Of a stretch of DNA of 19,960 nucleotides, positions 13,916-19,960 are shown piece after piece; the stretch's first letter is position 1; the number at the start of each line of letters is the position of its first letter. Both the position numbers and the translations under genes were made by a program. The notes beneath the pieces were generated by a model, which saw only the letters and a program-made list of their open reading frames with translations, was not told the DNA's origin and searched no databases. Origin of the DNA: JAEUSG01 sp964590225 (GTDB lineage Bacteria; Fibrobacterota; OXYB2-FULL-49-7; JAEUSG01); assembly GCA_964590225.1 (NCBI GenBank), contig CAZPWS010000055.1:1-19960 (forward strand), written 5' to 3'.

Positions 13916-15679
13916 TCAGGACCCACTTACCACACCCGACTTCAAATGACCATCAAGCTCTTGTTCAATAGCCTTAAATTTATCGCTCTGGAATTCTTGA
14001 TAATTCATCTGTTTCATAAGATTAATAACTTTACGGAAAAAGGACGAAACCTGCTCGAAATGGTCAAAATTAAACTGACTATCGCATACAGAAAGCACTT
14101 TATTGACAACATATTTCTGCCTTATAAGCGGAGTTGACGCATCAACGCTATCAAAAGCGTCCTGCTGTAAAATCACAAAATCAATTATTTCCGCCTTATT
14201 GTATGTAACATGGTAATCAATAGGAACACTATCATCACCCAAAATATTTATCTGATCCCTCGCCTCCTTACCGCGAAGCAGAATATCCTTCATCCTTGTA
14301 ACCTTGGCTGCCCAACCCTTTTCCATTGTGTTATCAAGAAACTCGATAACCTCAGGGTATTCAAGATATTTGGAATAGGAATCAATCGGGTCAACAGCAG
14401 GATACCTTTTGGAGTCGGCACGCGACTGAGCGAGCGCGTAAAAGGCGCGAGCAGCCTTTTTTGTTGATTCTGTGACAGGCTCTTTTAAATTACCGCCAGC
14501 CGGCGAAACCGTTCCGATAAAAGTAATAGATCCCGTCTTGCCGTTATTAAGTTCAACAAAACCGGCTCGTGCGTAAAAGTTCGCTATAATAGCAGGTAGA
14601 TCCATTGGGAAAGCATCGGGACCAGGCAGTTCTTCCATTCGATTCGACATCTCTCGCAGAGCCTGCGCCCACCTTGAAGTGGAGTCGGCGAGCAGAAGCA
14701 CCTTTAAGCCCATCATGCGATAGTACTCGGCAATTGTCATACCGGTATAAACAGAGGCTTCGCGAGCTGCAACGGGCATATTTGATGTGTTACATATAAT
14801 GATGGTCCGCTCCATCAGCTTGCGGCCTGTACGCGGATCGTCAAGATGTGGGAATTCGGTAAAAATTTCTACAACTTCATTGGCACGCTCACCACAGGCT
14901 ACCACAATGATAAGATCGGCATCCGCATATTTGGAGAGTGAATGCTGCAAAACCGTTTTTCCACAGCCAAATGGACCGGGAATAAAACCTGTTCCCCCTT
15001 CAACCATTGGATTCAGGGTATCGATTGTACGCATGCCAGTTTCCATAATACGGAATGGACGGGGTTTGTTTTTATAAGCACGAACATCGACTTTAACCGG
15101 CCATTTCTGCACCATTGAAAGGGGCACTTCACAATTATCCTGCCCCACAACAATAGCCACGGTATCAAAGGCTGAATACTCGCCCTCTTTTACTATCGAC
15201 TTGACCCTATATGTCCCCGACATAGAAAAAGGAACCATGACTTTGTGATCGATCCAACCCTCTTTAACAGAACCAATCCAGTCCGCTCCGGTGAGTTCAT
15301 CTCCCTCCTTAACAAGCGGTATAAATTGCCATTTCTTATCCTTGTCAAGAGCGGGAGTATATTCACCCCGCTTAAGAAAAACGCCGGTCATTTTATCGAG
15401 ATCGTTCTGCAGCCCATCATAGTTTTTGGTGAGCATGCCCGGGCCAAGGGTTACTTCAAGCATGTGTCCGGTAAAGTCGGCCATTTCTCCAACCTTCAGG
15501 CCACGAGTGCTCTCAAACACCTGAACAAACGCCGTTTTACCTGTTACCTTAATTACTTCTGCCATAAGCCGTTCTTCGCCATGCTCAATGTAGCAGATCT
15601 CATTTTGGGCAACGGAACCGTTTACCTCGATCGAAACAAGGTTAGCAACAATTCCCGTTACCTTACCCGTTGTACCCAT
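13916..15679 (-). CDS. atpA: V-type ATPase subunit A (catalytic)
   Basis: This 587-residue catalytic subunit hydrolyses or makes ATP. The N-terminal barrel is followed by the non-homologous insertion characteristic of V/A-type A subunits (about 110-200, including WIGSVKEGWIDHKVMVP). The Walker A loop is GPFGCGKT (235-242). The catalytic glutamate lies in ACGERANE (about 264), and the Walker B region is VLLLADSTSRWAQALREM. The C-terminal helical domain covers PIDYHVTYNKAEIIDF and onward. The ribosome-binding site AAGGAG precedes ATG. It lies between the DUF2764 gene (43-nt gap) and atpB. Confidence 0.96.
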   Translation of the reverse strand: MGTTGKVTGIVANLVSIEVNGSVAQNEICYIEHGEERLMAEVIKVTGKTAFVQVFESTRGLKVGEMADFTGHMLEVTLGPGMLTKNYDGLQNDLDKMTGVFLKRGEYTPALDKDKKWQFIPLVKEGDELTGADWIGSVKEGWIDHKVMVPFSMSGTYRVKSIVKEGEYSAFDTVAIVVGQDNCEVPLSMVQKWPVKVDVRAYKNKPRPFRIMETGMRTIDTLNPMVEGGTGFIPGPFGCGKTVLQHSLSKYADADLIIVVACGERANEVVEIFTEFPHLDDPRTGRKLMERTIIICNTSNMPVAAREASVYTGMTIAEYYRMMGLKVLLLADSTSRWAQALREMSNRMEELPGPDAFPMDLPAIIANFYARAGFVELNNGKTGSITFIGTVSPAGGNLKEPVTESTKKAARAFYALAQSRADSKRYPAVDPIDSYSKYLEYPEVIEFLDNTMEKGWAAKVTRMKDILLRGKEARDQINILGDDSVPIDYHVTYNKAEIIDFVILQQDAFDSVDASTPLIRQKYVVNKVLSVCDSQFNFDHFEQVSSFFRKVINLMKQMNYQEFQSDKFKAIEQELDGHLKSGVVSGS

Positions 15680-15722
15680 ATTTCTTTTTCTCCTTTTCGC
15701 ATATTTCTATCACGAATAGTTT

Positions 15723-16538
15723 TTATATCTTAATAAGATTTTCAAGCCGCGCACGAGTTTCTTTTACAAGACGCTCGGCAAAACCCTTTCCAACTTCAGG
15801 CATAAGCCCCTTCCATCGCTCCGCAATACGCAACTTAAGGACAAATGCAAACACCACAGCAGAACCAAATCCTTCAAAAGCCGCCCACCCCTCCATCTCA
15901 CTCCATCGTAAAGAGTCTATTCTCCTTTCGCTTTCGACAGGGTCGTCCACCGGCAAAGATACCATCTTGTTAACCCAAGGATACTCTGCGGATAAACCAA
16001 AGTCGGGAAGTCCGCTTTTGCGAATCCCGCCGGCAATGCTATCATCACCAACAATCGCACCTTCAGCGGAAACTTTGTACTTGCGCGCATTTATTCCTGC
16101 AAGCAGATTTCGTAAAATGGACTCAAAACTGCCATACGCTCTTAAGAACGAGTTGGCAGACATAGAAAGCATGCGAAAATATTCTGCAAAGATCCGATCC
16201 TCAAGCGAGAATGTCTCTTGTGGATATTGATTGTCCTTCCGCGATTCAATCACCCTCACAACAAATGGAGGCAATAGCGCCAAATCTCTCAATGACTGTT
16301 CAACATCCTCCTCTGAAAGATTTCCATTCATATCAAACGGTCTGTCACTCTTTTCCAACAAGCGGACAACATTTCTGATATCGGCATCAGCCCTTAGAAG
16401 GCGCAATCCCTCCCTATCTTCATTAGAAAGAAGCGGTACTATATCATCTGTCAATGACTTGAAAGAAGGAAGCGCCCTATTCTCATCAAGCGAGATACTT
16501 GGCAAACCAGAAATCAGATAGTAGTATTGCTCAGCCAT
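15723..16538 (-). CDS. DUF2764 family protein of the V-type ATPase operon (possible subunit C equivalent)
   Basis: This 271-residue protein opens with the DUF2764 signature YYYLISGLPSISLDE (5-19). The rest looks all-helical, apart from a poorly ordered loop near 175-205. No signal peptide, membrane segment or catalytic motif is seen. Proteins of this family sit between subunits E and A in the V-ATPase operons of chlamydiae, spirochetes and Bacteroidetes, and that is its place here. The C-terminal region (VVFAFVLKLRIAERWKG) is loosely like the AYLLAKEAE-NLR region of archaeal subunit C. Because no subunit C gene is present, a role as the rotor-coupling C/d subunit is plausible, but it is my inference. 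The ribosome-binding site is weak. It follows atpE by 26 nt. Confidence 0.85.
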   Translation of the reverse strand: MAEQYYYLISGLPSISLDENRALPSFKSLTDDIVPLLSNEDREGLRLLRADADIRNVVRLLEKSDRPFDMNGNLSEEDVEQSLRDLALLPPFVVRVIESRKDNQYPQETFSLEDRIFAEYFRMLSMSANSFLRAYGSFESILRNLLAGINARKYKVSAEGAIVGDDSIAGGIRKSGLPDFGLSAEYPWVNKMVSLPVDDPVESERRIDSLRWSEMEGWAAFEGFGSAVVFAFVLKLRIAERWKGLMPEVGKGFAERLVKETRARLENLIKI

Positions 16539-16564
16539 ATATGGTTCTGCTTATTGGTTGAGCT

Positions 16565-17179
16565 TTAGCTGTTGAACAGGAACTTTTTAGTTGCGGGTTT
16601 AAGCGAAAGCTTAAAAAACTCAACGAAGTCCTCTTCTGTAAATCCAATTTTATATCCGCCGTTTTGCGCCTTAACCTGAAATCCGCCCTTAATACCCTTT
16701 GCAAACTGAACAGAAATTCCGCTCGAAAGCGCCTTTGATATTTCCGAAGAAAGCGCCTTTTCCAATTCGCTTTTTTTAGCTTCAGGGAGAATAATCTCAA
16801 GCGGTGGAAGTGCGCTCTCTTTAGGACTCCACTTTTCAATAAGCAATTTGATTATCTCTTTTAGGAGAGCGGAATCTGAGAGCGCGGCGGAGATAGGTGC
16901 CGATAGGGTTTTGTAGGAAACCACATCTTCAAGGCTTTGCTTAACCGACGAAAGCGACTGTTGCCCTGCAAGTCGTATTTCGGATTCTGTCCTTTTCTTA
17001 AGTTCGTCTGCCTCTTTTGTACTCTTTTCAAGTAGAGCAGCTGCCTGAAGCTTGGCATCTGAAATAATTTTTTGTGCTTTAGCTTCTGCCTCAGCTACAA
17101 TTTGCGCGGACCGTTCTTCGCCCTTCTGTACACCCTCTTGAAACAGCTTTTGAGTCAATTCCTGTAGTTTGCTATCCAT
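16565..17179 (-). CDS. atpE: V-type ATPase subunit E (peripheral stalk)
   Basis: This 204-residue protein has a long charged N-terminal helix with alanine/lysine/glutamate heptads (about 8-85, including EGVQKGEERSAQIVAEAEAKA). This is the part that pairs in the peripheral stalk. A globular C-terminal domain (about 105-204) contains KGIKGGFQVKAQNGGYKIGFTEEDFVEFF, the typical E-subunit end that binds the top of the A3B3 head. The G/H partner of E is not seen in the window. The start is supported by CGGAG 7-8 nt upstream. It is the first gene of the ATPase operon. Confidence 0.92.
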   Translation of the reverse strand: MDSKLQELTQKLFQEGVQKGEERSAQIVAEAEAKAQKIISDAKLQAAALLEKSTKEADELKKRTESEIRLAGQQSLSSVKQSLEDVVSYKTLSAPISAALSDSALLKEIIKLLIEKWSPKESALPPLEIILPEAKKSELEKALSSEISKALSSGISVQFAKGIKGGFQVKAQNGGYKIGFTEEDFVEFFKLSLKPATKKFLFNS

Positions 17180-17228
17180 TTAATTCTCCGAAAAATTGTT
17201 TCGTATAAACACCACTCGCCACTGCATA

Positions 17229-17258
17229 TAAATAACACTATTTTGCATCCACGGTCAA
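17229..17258 (-). promoter_or_regulatory. Candidate promoter of the V-ATPase operon
   Basis: On the minus strand TTGACC (17253-17258) is followed after 18 nt by TATTTA (17229-17234), about 50 nt upstream of atpE. The -35 is good and the -10 is only partial. It lies just downstream of the terminator of the preceding gene, where an operon promoter is expected. Confidence 0.35.
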
Positions 17259-17262
17259 CAAC

Positions 17263-17292
17263 AAAAAACCCTCCTCAAATTCACGAGGAGGG
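17263..17292 (-). terminator. Intrinsic terminator of the sorting-domain protein gene
   Basis: A perfect 8-bp stem, CCCTCCTC/GAGGAGGG (17269-17276 and 17285-17292), with an 8-nt loop is followed on the minus strand by six T residues (17263-17268). It lies about 40 nt after the stop at 17331. TTTTGTT on the other side could give weak activity in the opposite direction. Confidence 0.88.
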
Positions 17293-17330
17293 TTTTGTTA
17301 ATTTACTTAACCTTTAATAATCCCGATATT

Positions 17331-18470
17331 TTACTTCATCAAGATTAAGTTATGCGAAGCAACAGACTTACCAGCCTCAATACGGCAAAAATAGATACCA
17401 CTGTTGAGTGCTTTGCCATTCCAGCTGAAAGAGCCTTTACCGTTCACATTAACACTATGAACAAGCTTGCCCTCTGCATTAAAAATCTTTACCACGCCAC
17501 TCTTGGCAACACCTGTATTGTAGGAGATGGTGGTAACCGGATTGCATGGATTTGGATTACTGGAAATCGAGAGTTCGTCTGATACATCAGAAACGCCGCT
17601 CTCTGTAGCAATCATATTGTCCTTATATACAAGCGAGCCATTAGCAATTTCAAGTACAAGATGTGCGGTGTTGTAATCAGTTGTCCACGGATCGGCCGTA
17701 GCCATGGTAGCCTGGAAATTCTCAAAAGCATAAAGGTTAACCTTGCCAGTCCCCATGCTGGATGTGGGAACAATGGACGCTATTCCCAACTGTCGGATAG
17801 CACCCGAAGTGACAGGATCTGAAAGAATGTAATTAACCTGCGTAGTCACATCCATGGAGAAGAACTGACCCTCAATTTGTGGAGATATACCATTGTGCCC
17901 TGCCTTGGCTGTAATGGCTTTGGACTCCTGTGCCTGAAACGAACCACCAGGACCACTAAATCCCATAGTTGCAGTAATAGGGTTATCAACATCTGCCCAT
18001 GTGCCATTATCCGGGTGCTGATGAGGCAAAACATCAAGGTAGTCAAGATGATTAGCGATACTAACAACACCAACCCGTGCATTTATCCCACCCTGAGTGT
18101 TAAAAGCGCTTCCGCTATAGCTGTCCCTATATTCTCCACGGAGCTTTGCAGAGGTGAGTGTTGCCCCAGCAGAAAGCCTAAGCGAACACAAATCAGCAAA
18201 CCAAACCACATTACTGAAACCGGCACTGTTATAGTTACCCATGTTCAAACCAGACTCGTGGTTACCAGCACTTAAACGAACAGTTGCTGTCAACTGCTTA
18301 CCCTGGTGCTTTACAACATCGCCCTGGATGTTTGGGCCACTACTATCGGCAGCACTAAAATCAGCAATGTTGTAGCTGTTTGTAATGCACTTATACCAAA
18401 ACACATGCTTTGTGTTTTGTGCACTCACAAAGAGCGAGAGAGCCGCGATTACCATTAGAACCTTCTTCAT
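17331..18470 (-). CDS. Secreted protein with C-terminal type IX-like (NPxNPxTT) sorting domain
   Basis: This 379-residue protein has a signal peptide (MKKVLMVIAALSLFVSAQ). The central region (about 20-295) is beta-rich and full of G, S, N and D. It contains TSAKLRGEYRDS and SMDVTTQVNYIL, faintly like DNRLRE-type beta-sandwich domains, but I do not recognise a catalytic motif. The C-terminal domain (about 301-379) is a typical sorting/FlgD-like fold: NPNPCNPVTTISY, VVKIFNAEGKLVHSV, SFSWNGKALNSGIYFCRIEAGK, ending NLILMK. Such domains direct export by the type IX system in FCB bacteria. The usual phenylalanine of NPFNP is a cysteine here. ATG at 18468-18470 is chosen for the strong AAGGAGG and the signal peptide. 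It is monocistronic, with its own terminator. Confidence 0.85.
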   Translation of the reverse strand: MKKVLMVIAALSLFVSAQNTKHVFWYKCITNSYNIADFSAADSSGPNIQGDVVKHQGKQLTATVRLSAGNHESGLNMGNYNSAGFSNVVWFADLCSLRLSAGATLTSAKLRGEYRDSYSGSAFNTQGGINARVGVVSIANHLDYLDVLPHQHPDNGTWADVDNPITATMGFSGPGGSFQAQESKAITAKAGHNGISPQIEGQFFSMDVTTQVNYILSDPVTSGAIRQLGIASIVPTSSMGTGKVNLYAFENFQATMATADPWTTDYNTAHLVLEIANGSLVYKDNMIATESGVSDVSDELSISSNPNPCNPVTTISYNTGVAKSGVVKIFNAEGKLVHSVNVNGKGSFSWNGKALNSGIYFCRIEAGKSVASHNLILMK

Positions 18471-18539
18471 AACTTCCTCCTTATAATGAATTTTGAAGAT
18501 ACAACGAAACACTCCACTAACGGACAATATATTAGTTGG

Positions 18540-18576
18540 AGCCAGAATACGCAATAAAAAATTATAAGCCAGAATA
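18540..18576 (-). repeat. 10-bp direct repeats flanking a TATAAT box upstream of the secreted-protein gene
   Basis: On the minus strand TATTCTGGCT occurs twice (18567-18576 and 18540-18549), with starts 27 bp apart. A perfect TATAAT (18561-18566) lies directly after the first copy, and an AT-rich tract lies upstream. The -35 position (ATTTTA) is poor, which would fit an activator-dependent promoter. This is read from spacing only. Confidence 0.4.
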
Positions 18577-18636
18577 TTAAAATTAAAATTTTCTATGGCT
18601 CCCACCCATCAAATAATATATCTTTCCGGCGTCGAT

Positions 18637-18713
<77 letters not shown>

Positions 18714-18715
18714 TT

Positions 18716-18757
18716 ATAGCCTCTTAAGTAACAACAACTTAGGAGGCTATTGTTTTT
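18716..18757 (+). terminator. Intrinsic terminator after the tRNA gene
   Basis: A 14-bp stem with one G-T pair (18716-18729 and 18737-18750) and the 7-nt loop AACAACA is followed by TGTTTTT. It starts 2 nt after the tRNA CCA end. No T-run exists on the minus-strand side, so it serves the tRNA only. Confidence 0.85.
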
Positions 18758-18781
18758 CAGGCTATTCGCATCAAGTAAGCG

Positions 18782-18801
18782 TTTGCCCCATTTTTGCCCC
18801 A
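18782..18801. repeat. Paired TTTGCCCCA direct repeats next to the integrase end
   Basis: TTTGCCCCA occurs at 18782-18790 and 18793-18801, with starts 11 bp apart (one helical turn), between the tRNA and the integrase stop. Same-face short direct repeats at this place resemble integrase arm-type binding sites. No further evidence is available here. Confidence 0.4.
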
Positions 18802-18803
18802 CT

Positions 18804-19625
18804 TTAGGCTGCAATGTCTTGCAAATCCTTAAGCGTAACGATGGGTAATTCCTTGTTCTTCTTGCCAACCAACACCATCACATCGTCACCTTTTAGGTTC
18901 GCGTAAAGATTAAAAGCAGAGTAGGTTTTATGGCCTGTTGCTTTCACGATAACATTAGGCGGATATCCAGCTTTTACCCAACGAGTAATGGCTCTGTGGC
19001 GTAGGTCATGAATTCGGAAGTCTTCAAGACCAGCTTTCTTTCTGGCTACTCGAAACCCCTTATCTATTGTTCTCAACTTCCCATACCACGGAAATAAGTC
19101 TCTTAAACTCATCCTCAGTTAGAACACGGTCGCGAGTATCCTGCACTTTGGGTCTGTCGACTTTAGTTAGGGGTTTTTATCAATCCTGTCGGACTTTACC
19201 TGCCTTTTGAAAACAGCCGACATCATAATCAGTTCCCGTCTAACGGTAGAAGGTTTGACTTCTTTTAATCGGGCATTCCTGAATTTTTCAATAGCCTGCC
19301 AAGTAATTTGATCGATTGGCAACTTACCGAAAACTGTTTCGGTGGATTTTAAATTGCCCAGTAAATCATCACCAGACTTTTTGTATTGCAGATGGTTTTC
19401 GTAATGTTCCTTAATGGCATCTGAATACGAAAAAATGCTTTCTTCGGACTCCTGAGCTGTCAAAGAACATGGTAGCGCTTTTTGTTCAAGAATTTCTTTG
19501 CGATATGCTTTAGTCTGATTGTAGTCAGCCCCAGCAGGTATTTCTACTCGACGACCATCAATCTGAACCCTAACATACCACTTACTCCCACGCTTCCGTA
19601 AACATTGCTTCTTGTCATTAGCCAT
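18804..19625 (-). pseudogene. int: Tyrosine site-specific recombinase (phage/element integrase), disrupted
   Basis: The N-terminal part (19625-19170, 152 residues) has an AP2-like arm-binding segment (KRGSKWYVRVQIDGRRVEIP) and a core-binding helical domain (ITWQAIEKFRNARL, STVRRELIMMSAVFKRQV). It stops at TAA after DRIDKNP. In the -1 frame the protein continues plausibly as LTKVDRPKV and RVLTEDEFKRL, so one base has been lost or gained near 19170. About 15 codons later the sequence jumps, in another frame, to GKLRTIDKGFRVARKKAG and then HDLRHRAITRW, ATGHKTYSAFNLY. Roughly 100 residues with the first catalytic arginine and the lysine are missing. The H-x-x-R, H and tyrosine positions remain. 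A strong GAAAGGAG precedes the start. It is not expected to work as an enzyme. Confidence 0.85.
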
Positions 19626-19675
19626 AAGCTAACTCCTTTCGGCAAGGCACTTGTCCGTCCGTATTAAGTAATCCT

Positions 19676-19897
19676 CTATCTTAGGCTTTTCAACTTCTTT
19701 TTTACAACAACTGATTCACCATTGCCAACGGCGTCATCAACCATTTTCCTGTTAAATACCCATCTATCGCCCTCTTTTCTAACAAAACGAACCGTGTACT
19801 TAGAATTTTTCTCTGTCAATTTTCTGTAGATTAGATTTTCTGATTTTCCAATAATTGCTGCAACTTCCGAAATTGTGTAAGTTTGCCTTGCTATCAT
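19676..19897 (-). CDS. Small excisionase/MerR-like helix-turn-helix protein
   Basis: This 73-residue basic protein has an N-terminal helix-turn-helix (YTISEVAAIIGKSENLIYRKL, about 6-26), a strand-wing (YTVRFVRKEGDRWVFNRKMVDDAV), and a lysine-rich tail (VKKKLKSLR). The layout is that of excisionase-type or MerR-like DNA-binding proteins of mobile elements. It lies 50 nt upstream of the integrase remnant on the same strand, as recombination directionality factors often do. ATG at 19895-19897 has AAAGG about 11 nt upstream; an in-frame TTG at 19921 is possible. The exact role is inferred from context. Confidence 0.6.
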   Translation of the reverse strand: MIARQTYTISEVAAIIGKSENLIYRKLTEKNSKYTVRFVRKEGDRWVFNRKMVDDAVGNGESVVVKKKLKSLR

Positions 19898-19925
19898 TTC
19901 TAAAGAACCTTTCGAAAACAAAGCC

Positions 19926-19937
19926 GATCATATGATC
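19926..19937. promoter_or_regulatory. Perfect 12-bp palindrome upstream of the HTH gene
   Basis: GATCATATGATC is a perfect palindrome centred about 35 nt upstream of the ATG at 19897. It could be an operator for a dimeric repressor. There is no second copy in the window to support this. Confidence 0.3.
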
Positions 19938-19960
19938 CGCTTGGAGCATGTAGGGATACT

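Noticed and set aside
15670..16230. A 186-codon + strand frame opposite the DUF2764 gene
   Set aside because: Serine- and proline-rich antisense shadow with no ribosome-binding site or domain. The minus-strand frame matches a known family.
16531..16839. A 102-codon minus-strand frame across the atpE/DUF2764 junction
   Set aside because: Very basic and leucine-rich shadow of atpE, which has clear subunit E features in its own frame.
19163..19175. Possible programmed -1 frameshift site (A AAC CCC followed by TAA) in the integrase
   Set aside because: The heptamer fits the X XXY YYZ pattern, but after the shift the frame is soon lost again and the catalytic core is deleted, so simple decay is the better explanation.

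Overview
The window looks like a chromosomal segment of a Gram-negative bacterium of the FCB superphylum. A fibrobacter-like lineage (Fibrobacterota/Chitinispirillia or relatives) is my best guess, not proven. Three things point there. One is a secreted protein with a signal peptide and a C-terminal NPxNPxTT-type sorting domain. Another is a V-type ATPase operon of the bacterial E-DUF2764-A-B-D-I-K kind. The third is a set of very large TPR-fused glycosyltransferases. Most genes have clear Shine-Dalgarno sequences.

Region 1 (1-1157, + strand): a two-gene SdpR/SdpI-like autorepressor and membrane immunity/signalling pair. It has a near-consensus promoter that overlaps an inverted repeat and appears to give an almost leaderless mRNA. 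No SdpABC toxin genes are visible.

Region 2 (1158-9317, - strand): a tightly coupled operon. A MerR-type regulator is followed by a 1652-residue glycosyltransferase (GT2, CgeB-like GT-B, TPR and a truncated methyltransferase-like segment, second GT2, then four TPR super-repeats). Next come a 711-residue GT2-TPR-degenerate methyltransferase-TPR protein and a short DPM1-like GT2. Gene junctions are +2 nt, ATGA and TAATG. This is probably a surface-polysaccharide or protein-glycosylation module whose acceptor is unknown.

Region 3 (9516-17258, - strand): a seven-gene V-type ATPase operon (E, DUF2764, A, B, D, I, K) with a candidate promoter and a strong intrinsic terminator. Recognisable C, F and G/H subunit genes are absent. 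The K subunit keeps the full side-chain set of the Na+ site, so a sodium-coupled enzyme is predicted.

Region 4 (17263-18470, - strand): one secreted, sorting-domain protein with its own terminator.

Region 5 (18637-19960): a CAT-anticodon tRNA (+) with its own terminator, then a decayed tyrosine integrase (frameshift plus internal deletion) and a small excisionase-like HTH gene, both on the - strand. This looks like the edge of an integrated element that used the tRNA as its attachment site.
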